Below are positions 36,059 through 44,205 of a stretch of 64,000 nucleotides of DNA, piece by piece. The translations under genes and the position numbers were made by a program. Location: NCBI RefSeq assembly GCF_019195435.1, contig NZ_CP078069.1, positions 186,001 to 250,000 of the forward strand. Direction: 5' to 3'. Position 1 is the stretch's first letter; the number at the start of each line of letters is the position of its first letter. Source of the DNA: Comamonas sp. NLF-1-9. Its GTDB lineage: Bacteria > Pseudomonadota > Gammaproteobacteria > Burkholderiales > Burkholderiaceae_C. Under the pieces are notes generated by a model. The model did not search any database and was not told the DNA's origin. It saw only the letters and a list, made by a program, of their open reading frames with translations.

Positions 36059-36083
36059 AAAGACGCAGATTGTAGCCTGCCTC

Positions 36084-36461
36084 TCAGGCCTCGGAGAGCA
36101 GGCTGCGAATTTCTTCGAGCTGCTGGCGCAGCTGCAGCGCGCTGAGCGGCGCCTGGGTGTCGGCCTGGCTTTGCAGCTGCAGTTCGTGCGCGGCGCTGCC
36201 CGCGCCCGAGAGCTCTTGCAGGCGATTGCGCGCGCCGCTGATGGTGAAGCCCTGCTCGTACAAGAGCTCGCGAATGCGGCGGATCATCAGAACCTCGTGG
36301 TGCTGGTAGTAGCGCCGGTTGCCGCGGCGCTTCATCGGGCGCAGCTGGGTGAATTCCTGTTCCCAGTAGCGCAGCACGTGCGCCTTGACCTTGCACAGGT
36401 CGGCCACTTCACCGATGGTGAAGTAGCGCTTGGCAGGTATCGGCGGCAGTTGCAGGCTCAT
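36084..36461 (-). CDS. MerR-family transcriptional regulator
   Basis: A 125-residue regulator with an N-terminal MerR helix-turn-helix: YFTIGEVADLCKVKAHVLRY, then WEQEF and RRYYQHHEV. The following helix is a dimerisation coil, and the C-terminal 40 residues lack Cys or other metal ligands, so it is not a metal sensor. This short MerR protein directly after ihfA is a fixed feature of the pheST-ihfA region in Betaproteobacteria; its targets are unknown. Start 36461 aligns with the conserved N terminus. Confidence 0.85.
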   Translation of the reverse strand: MSLQLPPIPAKRYFTIGEVADLCKVKAHVLRYWEQEFTQLRPMKRRGNRRYYQHHEVLMIRRIRELLYEQGFTISGARNRLQELSGAGSAAHELQLQSQADTQAPLSALQLRQQLEEIRSLLSEA

Positions 36462-36554
36462 GGCTATCCGGGCAGAAAGACGCGCAGCAAACCCGCAAGG
36501 GTACAGCAGACGCCCGGGTTCCTGCACGCGCGGGCGCCTTGGCGCCCGCACGTG

Positions 36555-36893
36555 TCATTTCTGCAGCTGTTCCTTGAGCTTGTTGCTGGCGTGAAAGGTG
36601 ACCACGCGGCGCGCTTCGATCGGGATGACTTCGCCGGTGCGCGGGTTGCGCCCCGGGCGCGGCGCCTTGGTGCGGATCTGGAAGTTGCCGAAGTTGGACA
36701 GCTTCACGTCTTCGCCGCGGCTCAGGCTCTGGACGATGAGGTCGAAGAAGGCGTCGACTATGTCCTTGGCTTCGCGCTTGTTCAGCCCGATCTGCTCGAA
36801 CAGCAGCTCGGCCAGGTGGGCCTTGGTGAGTGCCGGCGTTTCCAGGCTTTCGACGGCCAGCTCGATCTCGGGCGGGGCAGTGGGCGTGTTCAT
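36555..36893 (-). CDS. ihfA: Integration host factor subunit alpha
   Basis: A 112-residue DNA-bending protein, partner of IhfB. The core [32 protein letters not shown] and [21 protein letters not shown] holds the DNA-binding arm with the intercalating Pro. It carries about 18 extra N-terminal residues compared with the E. coli protein. Its ATG overlaps the pheT stop (ATGA), so it is translationally coupled to pheT, the same arrangement as in E. coli. Confidence 0.95.
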   Translation of the reverse strand: MNTPTAPPEIELAVESLETPALTKAHLAELLFEQIGLNKREAKDIVDAFFDLIVQSLSRGEDVKLSNFGNFQIRTKAPRPGRNPRTGEVIPIEARRVVTFHASNKLKEQLQK

Positions 36894-39319
36894 CGCAGTC
36901 GCGCTCCGGTGTGGTGGGCCAGTGCCTGCAGCACCTGCTGCACGGCGGTGTCGATGTCGGCATCGGTCAGCGTCGTCTGGCTGCTCTCCAGCGTCAGGCG
37001 GATGGCCAGGCTCTTTTCGTCCGCTGCGATGGCCGCGCCGGTGCTGCCGGGGTGCGGGCGAAACACGTCGAACAGCACGCACGAGCGCAGCAGCCCGCCC
37101 GGCAGCGCGCCGCGCGCCGCCTGCATGACTTGCGCGTGGCCGACGCTCTCCTTGACGACGATGGCGATGTCGCGCTCCACATGTTGCAGCCGGCCCACGG
37201 GGTGAAAGAGCGGCACCGGGTGCTCGCGCACCGCATCGAAATCGAGCTCGAAGAGCATGGGCGCGTGCGGCAGGCCCCAGCTCTGGCGCCAGCGCGGATG
37301 CAGCTCGCCCACATGGCCTATCGGCCGCCCGTCCAGCAGCACGCGCGCGCAGCGCCCCGGGTGCATGGCGGGGTGCTCCGCGGCCTCGAAGTCGGGCTGC
37401 AGTGCGCTGAGCAGCGCCTGCACGTCACCCTTGATGTCGAAGAAGTCGACCAGACGCTCCTTGCTGCCCCATTGCATCGGCACGCTGCTGCCGTAGGCGA
37501 GCGCGGCGATGCGCACCGGCTGGGCGTAGCCCTGCACGCTGGTGTCGCTGTCGGGCACAGTCGCGTCGCGCCGAAAGACGCGGCCGACCTCGAACACGCG
37601 CACGCGCGCGGCCTTGCGGTCCAGATTGGACTTGAGCACCTGCATGAGCGAGCCCAGCAGACTCGAGCGCATGACGCTCATCTGGCTGGCGATGGGGTTG
37701 AGCAGGCGAATCGGCGCGTCGTTGCCGGCGAGCTCCTGCTCCCAGCGCTCCTGCACGAAGCTGAAATTGATGGTTTCCTGGTAGCCCAGCGCGGCCATCT
37801 CGCGGCGCACCGCGTAGCGGCTGCGCCGGCTCTCGGGGCGCAGGCGCGGGGCGATGCGGCCCAGCGGCGCCTCGGTGGGCAGCTTCTGGTAGCCGATGAT
37901 GCGCGCCACCTCTTCGATCAGGTCTTCTTCCAGGCGCAGATCGAAGCGGTAGCTGGGCGGGGTGACTTCGATTACGCCCTCGCGCTGCTGCACCGCCAGG
38001 CCCAGGCGCTCGAGCGCATCCACGCACTGCGCCTGGCTGAGCGCCATGCCTGTGACCTTGCTCGCGCGCGCCACGCGCAGCAGGACCGGCGCGGGCGCGG
38101 GCAGCCGGGCGCGCTGGTCGTCGATCGGGCCGCAGACGGTCTCGGGCGTGCCGCAGATGGCCAGCACCAGCTCGGTGATGCGCTCGATGTGCTCCACGGT
38201 GTGCTCGGGGTCTACGCCGCGCTCGAAGCGATGGCCGGCGTCGGTCGAGAAGTTGAAGCGGCGCGAGCGCCCGGCAATCGCCTCGGGCCACCAGAACGCG
38301 GCTTCGATGAAGATGTCGCGCGTGGCATCGCCCACGGCCGTGGCCTCGCCGCCCATGATGCCGGCGAGCGACTCCAGCGTGCGCTCGTCGGCAATCACGC
38401 CGATGCTTTCATCCACGGTCACGGTATTTCCGTTGAGCAGCGCAAGGGTTTCACCCGCCTTGCCCCAGCGCACGGTGAGGCCGCCTTGGATCTTGTCCAG
38501 GTCGAAGATGTGCGAGGGCCGGCCCAGCTCGAACATCACGTAGTTGGAGATATCCACCAGCGGCGCCACGCTGCGCTGGCCGCAGCGCGCCAGGCGCTGC
38601 ACCATCCACTGCGGGGTTTGCGCGCGCGGGTTGACCCGGCGCACCACGCGGCCGGAAAAGCGCCCGCACAGATCGGGCGCCTCGATGCGCACCGGCAGGC
38701 GGTCGTCGATGGCGGTCGCGGCCTTGGAGAACTGCGGCGTTTTCAGCGGCGCGCCGGTGAGCGCCGAGAGCTCGCGCGCCACGCCGTAGACGCTGAGCGC
38801 ATGCCCGAGGTTGGGCGTGAGCTTGAGCGTGAAGAGCGTGTCGTCCAGTTGCAGGTGCTCGCGGATGTCCTGACCCAGCGGCGCGTCGGCAGCCAGTTCC
38901 AGCAGCCCGCCGTGGTCGTCGGACAGCTTGAGCTCGCGCGCCGAGCACAGCATGCCGTGGCTTTGCACCCCGCGCAGCTTGCCGACCTTGATGTGAAACG
39001 CCTTGCCGTCTTCGCCCGGCGGCAGCTCGGCGCCCACCAGGGCGCAGGGCACGCGAATGCCCACGCGAGCATTGGGTGCGCCGCAGACGATGCTGAGCAG
39101 CTGCGGCCCGCCCACGTCCACCTGGCACACGCGCAGGCGGTCGGCGTCGGGGTGCGGCTCGGCGGCCTTGATCTGGCCGACCACCACGCCGGAAAACGGC
39201 GGCGCGACGGGGCGGGTTTCTTCCACCTCCAGCCCGGCCATGGTCAGGGTGTCGGCCAGCGCCTGGGTGCTCAGCGGCGGATTGCAGAATTCGCGCAACC
39301 AGGATTCGGGGAATTGCAT
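36890..39319 (-). CDS. pheT: Phenylalanyl-tRNA synthetase beta subunit
   Basis: An 809-residue subunit that with PheS charges tRNA-Phe. It has the N-terminal tRNA-binding EMAP-like domain ([20 protein letters not shown]), the B3/B4 editing domain, the B5 domain with [19 protein letters not shown], and the C-terminal anticodon-binding B8 domain ([20 protein letters not shown]). Length is within the family range of about 795-815. The start gives the conserved N terminus [13 protein letters not shown] compound repeat lies between pheS and pheT; the stop overlaps ihfA. Confidence 0.96.
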   Translation of the reverse strand: MQFPESWLREFCNPPLSTQALADTLTMAGLEVEETRPVAPPFSGVVVGQIKAAEPHPDADRLRVCQVDVGGPQLLSIVCGAPNARVGIRVPCALVGAELPPGEDGKAFHIKVGKLRGVQSHGMLCSARELKLSDDHGGLLELAADAPLGQDIREHLQLDDTLFTLKLTPNLGHALSVYGVARELSALTGAPLKTPQFSKAATAIDDRLPVRIEAPDLCGRFSGRVVRRVNPRAQTPQWMVQRLARCGQRSVAPLVDISNYVMFELGRPSHIFDLDKIQGGLTVRWGKAGETLALLNGNTVTVDESIGVIADERTLESLAGIMGGEATAVGDATRDIFIEAAFWWPEAIAGRSRRFNFSTDAGHRFERGVDPEHTVEHIERITELVLAICGTPETVCGPIDDQRARLPAPAPVLLRVARASKVTGMALSQAQCVDALERLGLAVQQREGVIEVTPPSYRFDLRLEEDLIEEVARIIGYQKLPTEAPLGRIAPRLRPESRRSRYAVRREMAALGYQETINFSFVQERWEQELAGNDAPIRLLNPIASQMSVMRSSLLGSLMQVLKSNLDRKAARVRVFEVGRVFRRDATVPDSDTSVQGYAQPVRIAALAYGSSVPMQWGSKERLVDFFDIKGDVQALLSALQPDFEAAEHPAMHPGRCARVLLDGRPIGHVGELHPRWRQSWGLPHAPMLFELDFDAVREHPVPLFHPVGRLQHVERDIAIVVKESVGHAQVMQAARGALPGGLLRSCVLFDVFRPHPGSTGAAIAADEKSLAIRLTLESSQTTLTDADIDTAVQQVLQALAHHTGARLR

Positions 39320-39347
39320 GTTCGGGTACTCTGGGGTGCTCTGAAAC

Positions 39348-39428
39348 GAATAGCTGCCAGCGCCTTAATATCAACGATTTCAAACAAAAAACATCTTGAA
39401 ATCCAGTGCGGACGTGCGCTAGCAGCTC
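39348..39428. repeat. Dispersed stem-loop repeat, copies 6a and 6b (inverted pair)
   Basis: Two half-diverged copies lie back to back. GAATAGCTGCCAGCGCC to ATTTCAAA (39348-39382) is in reverse orientation. TTGAAATCCAGTGCGGACG followed by TGCGCTAGCAGCTCTCC (39396-39430) is in forward orientation. They fill the pheS-pheT gap and could fold as one large structure inside the operon mRNA. Confidence 0.55.
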
Positions 39429-39434
39429 TCCTTT

Positions 39435-40508
39435 TTACTGAAACTGCGACAGAAAGCGGATGTCTCCGTCAAAAAACAAGCGCAGGTCATTCACGCCGTA
39501 GCGCAGCATGGTCAGGCGGTCCGGCCCCATGCCAAAGGCAAAGCCGATGTAGCGCTCGGGGTCGAGCCCCATGTGGCGCACCACGTTGGGATGCACCTGG
39601 CCAGAGCCGGCCACTTCCAGCCAGCGTCCGGCAAGCGGCCCGGAAGGGAATTGGATGTCGATCTCGGCGCTGGGCTCGGTGAAGGGGAAGAAGCTGGGCC
39701 GAAAGCGCAGCACCAGATCGTCGTTTTCAAAAAACGTCTTGCAAAAGCCGGTAAAAATCGTCTTCAAGTCGGCAAAACTCACGTTCTCGCCCAGCCACAA
39801 GCCTTCGCACTGGTGGAACATCGGCGAATGCGTGGCGTCCGAATCGACACGGTAGGTGCGCCCCGGGGCGATCACGCGGATGTCGGGCAGGGAGCCGTCC
39901 CAGGGTTTGCCCGCACGCGGGTCGAACCCGGCCGCATGCTTGCGGATGTGCGCGTGGGCATAGCGCACCTGCATCGGGCTGGTGTGCGGGCGCAGGTTCA
40001 GCGGCAGGCCGTCGCTGCTTTTGCCGTCGATGTAGAAGGTGTCCTGCATCGAACGCGCTGGGTGGTTGGGCGGGTTGTTCAGCGAGGTGAAGCTGAACCA
40101 GTCGGTCTCGATCTCGGGGCCGTCGGCCACGTCAAAACCCATGGAGCCGAAGATGGCCTCGATGCGCTCCATGGTCAGCGTCACCGGGTGCAGGCTGCCC
40201 ACGCCGCGGGTGCGCCCCGGCAGGCTCACGTCCAGCGCCTCGGCTTTCAGATGGGTCTCAAGCTCGGCATCCTGCAGCGCCTGGCGGCGGGCGCCGAGCG
40301 CGGCCTCGATGGCCTGCTTGGCCGCGTTGATCGCCGCGCCGCGCGTGCGCTTTTCCTCGGGCGAGAGCTGGGCCATGCCCTTCATGAGCTCGGTCAGGCG
40401 CCCCGACTTGCCCAAGAACTGCGCCTTGGCGTTCTCCAGCTCGGCGGCCGTGGGGGCGGCGTTCAGTTGCTCTTGCGCGCTTGCAACCAGGGTGTCCAGA
40501 TCAGTCAT
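39435..40508 (-). CDS. pheS: Phenylalanyl-tRNA synthetase alpha subunit
   Basis: A 357-residue class II synthetase catalytic subunit. The N-terminal coiled coil binds tRNA. Motif 1 lies near [14 protein letters not shown], motif 2 near [15 protein letters not shown], and motif 3 is [20 protein letters not shown]. The Phe-pocket Ala/Gly context is normal. It lies 104 bases after rplT, separated by a terminator-like hairpin, so its level may be partly independent of the upstream ribosomal genes. Confidence 0.96.
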   Translation of the reverse strand: MTDLDTLVASAQEQLNAAPTAAELENAKAQFLGKSGRLTELMKGMAQLSPEEKRTRGAAINAAKQAIEAALGARRQALQDAELETHLKAEALDVSLPGRTRGVGSLHPVTLTMERIEAIFGSMGFDVADGPEIETDWFSFTSLNNPPNHPARSMQDTFYIDGKSSDGLPLNLRPHTSPMQVRYAHAHIRKHAAGFDPRAGKPWDGSLPDIRVIAPGRTYRVDSDATHSPMFHQCEGLWLGENVSFADLKTIFTGFCKTFFENDDLVLRFRPSFFPFTEPSAEIDIQFPSGPLAGRWLEVAGSGQVHPNVVRHMGLDPERYIGFAFGMGPDRLTMLRYGVNDLRLFFDGDIRFLSQFQ

Positions 40509-40520
40509 GAAAAACTCGGG

Positions 40521-40564
40521 CAGAAAGAAACGGGGGCCAGTGCCTTTTCAAGCCCTGGCCCCCG
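40521..40564 (-). terminator. Hairpin with weak U-tract between rplT and pheS
   Basis: On the minus strand CGGGGGCCAG (40564-40555) pairs perfectly with CTGGCCCCCG (40540-40531) around a 14-base loop, then TTTCTTTCTG follows. It is a plausible partial terminator or attenuator before pheS. I found no Phe-rich leader peptide, unlike E. coli pheM. A partial dispersed-repeat segment (TATCACAAAGATAGC) lies just upstream at about 40580-40600. Confidence 0.55.
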
Positions 40565-40612
40565 TGAGAGAAGCGTCGGCAGCTATCACAAAGATAGCAG
40601 CCGCGCAGGAAC

Positions 40613-40972
40613 TCAGGCCGCCAGCCTGGCCTTGACCTGCTCCACGATGCCGGCAAAGGCGGCTTCGTCGTGCACCGCGAGATCGGCCAGCATCTTGCGG
40701 TCGATCTCGATGGCGGCCTTCTTCAGGCCGTTGGTGAACTGGCTGTAGGTCAAGCCCTGGGCACGCACGGCGGCGTTGATGCGGGTGATCCACAGACGAC
40801 GGAAGACGCGCTTCTTGTTGCGGCGATCGCGGTAGGCGTACTGGCCCGCCTTCATCACCGCCTGCTTGGCGATGCGAAAGACGTTGCCGCGGCGACCACG
40901 GAAACCCTTGGCAAGGGCGAGAACCTTTTTATGACGGGCGCGGGCCGTCACACCACGTTTGACGCGAGGCAT
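40613..40972 (-). CDS. rplT: 50S ribosomal protein L20
   Basis: A 119-residue basic ribosomal protein that binds 23S rRNA early in assembly. The sequence [20 protein letters not shown] at the N terminus and the globular part with [20 protein letters not shown] are near-universal. AGGAG lies before the ATG at 40972. It follows rpmI by 27 bases. Confidence 0.98.
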   Translation of the reverse strand: MPRVKRGVTARARHKKVLALAKGFRGRRGNVFRIAKQAVMKAGQYAYRDRRNKKRVFRRLWITRINAAVRAQGLTYSQFTNGLKKAAIEIDRKMLADLAVHDEAAFAGIVEQVKARLAA

Positions 40973-40999
40973 GTGTTTACTCCTGGTTCGTCAAGTTGA

Positions 41000-41203
41000 T
41001 TACAGACCGGCCATGGGCATCATCCTGGCGATGGAGCCCATGTCACCGTCATGCACCGCCACCGTGCCACGCAACTGGCGCTTGTTCTTGGTGCTCTTCT
41101 TGGTCAGGATGTGGCGCTTGAACGCCTGGCCCCGCTTGACGGTGCCACCTGGACGAACGCGGAAACGCTTCTTCGCGCCGCTCTTGGTCTTCATTTTGGG
41201 CAT
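41000..41203 (-). CDS. rpmI: 50S ribosomal protein L35
   Basis: A 67-residue ribosomal protein with the canonical [20 protein letters not shown] start. I chose ATG 41203 because AAGGAG lies 7 bases upstream; an ATG six bases earlier would overlap that site. The gene is followed by rplT. Confidence 0.97.
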   Translation of the reverse strand: MPKMKTKSGAKKRFRVRPGGTVKRGQAFKRHILTKKSTKNKRQLRGTVAVHDGDMGSIARMMPMAGL

Positions 41204-41379
41204 TTGCATGCTCCTTCTTCATTTGTGCTCGCGAGGCGTTTGCACACCGCTGTGCAAACTTGCAGGCCCCGAGCCACTTCTGAAACGTGCCGCCGCTTGC
41301 GCCGCAGCCCGTGCGGCAGCGCTCTCGCGCCGCCTGTTGGCGCGCCGGCAGTGCCGCCGCGCCACATCTTGCCTCTTGC

Positions 41380-41973
41380 CTACGCCGTGGTTGCGGCGTT
41401 GCTGCCCGCGCTCTTGGCGCTGGCTTGCTTCTTGCGCGCCGGCGCAATCATCATCACCATCTGGCGGCCTTCGAGCTTGGGAAACTGCTCCACCTGGATG
41501 GTGTCGGCCAGCTCGTCGCGCAGGCGGTTGAGCAGGGCCAGGCCCAGTTCCTGGTGGGTGATCTCGCGGCCGCGAAAGCGCAGCGTCACCTTCACCTTGT
41601 CGCCTTCGCCCAGAAAACGGCGGATGTTGCGCAGCTTGATGTTGTAGTCGCCTTCATCGGTACCGGGGCGGAACTTCACTTCCTTGATGTCGATGACGGT
41701 CTGCTTGGCCTTGGCCTCGGCCGCCTTCTTCTGCTCCTGGTACTTGAACTTGCCGTAATCCATCAGGCGGCAGACGGGCGGGTGGGCCGTGGCGGCAATC
41801 TCCACCAGATCCACGTCCAGATCGCCCGCCATGCGCAGGGCTTCCTGCAGGCTCACGATGCCTATGGCCTCATTGTCCGGTCCGGTCAGACGCACTTCAG
41901 GCGCCATGATTTCCCGGTTCAGCCGGTGCTTGCGCTCCTCGCGGTGACGGCGATCACGGTATTCAGTAGCGAT
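41380..41973 (-). CDS. infC: Translation initiation factor IF-3, with AUC start
   Basis: A 197-residue IF-3 that binds the 30S subunit and rejects non-canonical start codons. Conserved blocks include [46 protein letters not shown] and [20 protein letters not shown]. The reading frame has no ATG at the expected N terminus. The codon before [12 protein letters not shown] is ATC, with GAGGTGA five bases upstream. An in-frame GTG nine bases earlier lies inside that ribosome binding site and is unlikely to be used. E. coli infC uses AUU for autoregulation; AUC here would work in the same way. Confidence 0.93.
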   Translation of the reverse strand: MATEYRDRRHREERKHRLNREIMAPEVRLTGPDNEAIGIVSLQEALRMAGDLDVDLVEIAATAHPPVCRLMDYGKFKYQEQKKAAEAKAKQTVIDIKEVKFRPGTDEGDYNIKLRNIRRFLGEGDKVKVTLRFRGREITHQELGLALLNRLRDELADTIQVEQFPKLEGRQMVMMIAPARKKQASAKSAGSNAATTA

Positions 41974-41985
41974 GGTTTTCACCTC
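41971..41985 (-). promoter_or_regulatory. infC ribosome binding site and AUC start
   Basis: On the minus strand GAGGTGA (41985-41979), five bases of spacer and ATC (41973-41971) form an ideally spaced initiation region except for the start codon. A rare AUC/AUU start allows IF-3 to repress its own translation. Confidence 0.75.
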
Positions 41986-42063
41986 TGTTCAATTTGACTA
42001 CGAAAAGCGTAGCCGCTTGCGCACATGCGACGTGCACCAAAGCGTGGTTGCAACCACGAAGAA

Positions 42064-43983
42064 TCAGGCTTTGGAGGCGATGTCCCGTGCGATCCGTTCG
42101 ACGAAGGCGTCGAGAGACATCACGCCCAGGTCCACATTGCCCCGGGCACGTACCGCAACGCTGCCAGCGGCCTTTTCCTTGTCGCCCGCGACCAGGATAT
42201 AGGGCGGCTTTTGCAGCGCTTGCTCACGTATTTTATACGTAATCTTCTGGTTGCCCAGCGCCGTCACCACCCTAAGATCTTGATTCGGCAACGCTTTTTG
42301 CAGCTTTGCGGCAATTTCGCGACAGTAGTCGGCCTGTGCATCCGTGATGTTGAGCACCGCGACTTGCACCGGCGCGAGCCAGGCGGGCAGGGCGCCCGCG
42401 TGCTGCTCGATCAGGATGCCGATGAAGCGCTCCAGAGAGCCGACGATGGCGCGGTGCAGCATCACCGGGCGATGGCGCGCGCCGTCCTCGCCCACGTATT
42501 CGGCGTCCAGGCGCTCGGGCATGGAGAAGTCCACCTGGATCGTGCCGCACTGCCACTGGCGCCCGATGGCGTCCTTGAGCGTGTACTCGATCTTGGGGCC
42601 GTAGAACGCGCCTTCGCCGGGTGAGAGCTCGTAGTCGCAGCCTGTGGCCTTGAGACTCTCGATGAGCGCCGCCTCGGCCTTGTCCCAGACTTCGTCCGAG
42701 CCTATGCGCGCCTCGGGGCGCGTGGCGATCTTGTAGATGATGTCGTGGAAGCCGAAGTCCGCATACACCTTCTGCAGCACGCGCGTGAAGGCGAGCACCT
42801 CGTCCTGGATCTGGTCTTCGGTGCAGAAGACGTGGCCGTCGTCCTGCGTGAAGGCGCGCACGCGCATGATGCCGTGCAGGCCGCCTGTGGGCTCGTTCCT
42901 GTGGCAGGCGCCAAACTCGCCATAGCGCAGCGGCAGGTCGCGGTAGCTCTTCACGCCCTGCTTGAAGATCAGGATGTGGCCCGGGCAGTTCATCGGCTTG
43001 AGTGCGTATTCGCGCTTTTCCGACTCGGTCGTGAACATGTTTTCACGGTACTTGTCCCAGTGGCCCGTCTTTTCCCACAGGCCCTTGTCCAGGATCTGCG
43101 GCGCCTTGACCTCCTGGTAGCCGCTGTCGCGGTAGACGCGCCGCATGTACTGCTCCACCTGCTGCCAGATCGCCCAGCCGCGCGGGTGCCAGAACACCGT
43201 GCCCGGCGAATGCTCGTCGATGTGAAACAGGTCGAGCTCGCGCCCCAGGCGCCGGTGGTCGCGCTTTTCCGCTTCCTCCAGCATGCTGAGGTAGGTCTGC
43301 AGGTCTTCCTTGCTGGCCCAGGCCGTGCCGTAGATGCGTTGCAGCATCTCGTTGCGGTGGTCGCCGCGCCAGTAGGCGCCGGCCACCTTCATCAGCTTGA
43401 AGTGCTTGAGCTTGCCTGTGCTGGGCACGTGCGGGCCGCGGCACAGGTCCTCGAAGCTGCCCTCACGGTACAGGCTCACCTCCTCGCCCGCCGGGATGCT
43501 GGCGATGATCTCGGCCTTGTAGTGCTCGCCCAGGCCCCTGAAATATTCGACCGCGGCGTCGCGCGGCAGCACGCGGCGCACCACCGGCTCGTCCTTGGCG
43601 GCGAGTTCGGTCATGCGCTTTTCGATTGCAGCCAGGTCTTCCGGCGTGAACGGGCGCTTGTAGCTGAAGTCGTAATAGAAACCGTTTTCGATGACTGGGC
43701 CGATCGTCACCTGGGCGTCGGGGAACAGCTCCTTGACCGCATAGGCCAGCAGGTGGGCCGTGGAGTGGCGTATCACGTCCAGGCCCTCGGCGTCCTTGAT
43801 GGTGAGGATGGCCACTTGGCTGTCGGCGGCGATCGTGTAGGCCATGTCGACCACCTTGCCGTCGACCTTGCCGGCAATCGCGGCCCGCGCCAGAGCCGCG
43901 CCGATCGAGGCGGCGACTTCAGCGATGGTGACGGGCCCGGGAAACTGGCGCTGCGAACCGTCAGGTAGCGTGATCTGAACCAT
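42064..43983 (-). CDS. thrS: Threonyl-tRNA synthetase
   Basis: A 639-residue class II synthetase. It has an N-terminal TGS domain ([18 protein letters not shown]), the editing domain with [20 protein letters not shown], and the catalytic core with the zinc ligands in [18 protein letters not shown] and VMLHRAIVG. The C-terminal anticodon domain ends the protein. The ATG at 43983 follows GGGA at 8 bases and gives the usual N terminus. A Thr-rich leader peptide and attenuator precede it, and infC follows at about 90 bases, giving the widely conserved thrS-infC-rpmI-rplT order. Confidence 0.97.
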   Translation of the reverse strand: MVQITLPDGSQRQFPGPVTIAEVAASIGAALARAAIAGKVDGKVVDMAYTIAADSQVAILTIKDAEGLDVIRHSTAHLLAYAVKELFPDAQVTIGPVIENGFYYDFSYKRPFTPEDLAAIEKRMTELAAKDEPVVRRVLPRDAAVEYFRGLGEHYKAEIIASIPAGEEVSLYREGSFEDLCRGPHVPSTGKLKHFKLMKVAGAYWRGDHRNEMLQRIYGTAWASKEDLQTYLSMLEEAEKRDHRRLGRELDLFHIDEHSPGTVFWHPRGWAIWQQVEQYMRRVYRDSGYQEVKAPQILDKGLWEKTGHWDKYRENMFTTESEKREYALKPMNCPGHILIFKQGVKSYRDLPLRYGEFGACHRNEPTGGLHGIMRVRAFTQDDGHVFCTEDQIQDEVLAFTRVLQKVYADFGFHDIIYKIATRPEARIGSDEVWDKAEAALIESLKATGCDYELSPGEGAFYGPKIEYTLKDAIGRQWQCGTIQVDFSMPERLDAEYVGEDGARHRPVMLHRAIVGSLERFIGILIEQHAGALPAWLAPVQVAVLNITDAQADYCREIAAKLQKALPNQDLRVVTALGNQKITYKIREQALQKPPYILVAGDKEKAAGSVAVRARGNVDLGVMSLDAFVERIARDIASKA

Positions 43984-44022
43984 GGCGTGAGTCCCTTGCA
44001 TAGCGGTGGGTGATCAAGACAA

Positions 44023-44131
44023 CAAAAAGCGCGGAACAAGGTCCGCGCTTCTGGTGGGAAAGAGAAAGGCTTTCGGGCAGGCGCGAACCATCAGCCCAGC
44101 GGGCCGGTTTCCTTTGCGGTGGTAGTTCGCG
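44023..44131 (-). promoter_or_regulatory. thrS transcription attenuator (four-segment)
   Basis: On the minus strand four segments can pair in competing ways. Segment 1 is CGCGAAC (44131-44125, inside the leader peptide). Segment 2 is GGTTCGCGC (44089-44081). Segment 3 is GCGCGGACC (44048-44040), within AAGCGCGGA. Segment 4 is TCCGCGCTT (44035-44027), followed by TTTTTG. Pair 1:2 has 7 bases, the antiterminator 2:3 has 9 with one G-U, and the terminator 3:4 has 9 with a six-base loop. This is the layout of a classic amino acid attenuator. Confidence 0.8.
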
Positions 44132-44138
44132 GTGTCAT
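44091..44138 (-). CDS. thrS leader peptide (Thr-rich)
   Basis: A 15-codon open reading frame encoding MTPRTTTAKETGPLG, with five Thr codons (ACA, ACT, ACC, ACC, ACC), three in a row. It lies 68 bases downstream of the decarboxylase stop and 108 bases before thrS. Its Thr run sits on attenuator segment 1. AAAGG lies 11 bases upstream. An in-frame ATG 48 bases earlier (44186) could extend it to 31 residues, but a TAAAAT hexamer at 44190-44185 may be the -10 box, which would exclude that start. The role as a sensor of charged Thr-tRNA is inferred. Confidence 0.75.
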   Translation of the reverse strand: MTPRTTTAKETGPLG

Positions 44139-44205
44139 AACCGGGTATGCCTTTCTTGCCCTTGCTGTCTCGATGAAGCTGTCCATTTTAACGCCAAGGG
44201 CAAAT

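Noticed and set aside
40565..40612. Phe-rich leader peptide before pheS
   Set aside because: The only short frame (GTG at about 40583) encodes VIAADASLTGARA with no Phe codons.
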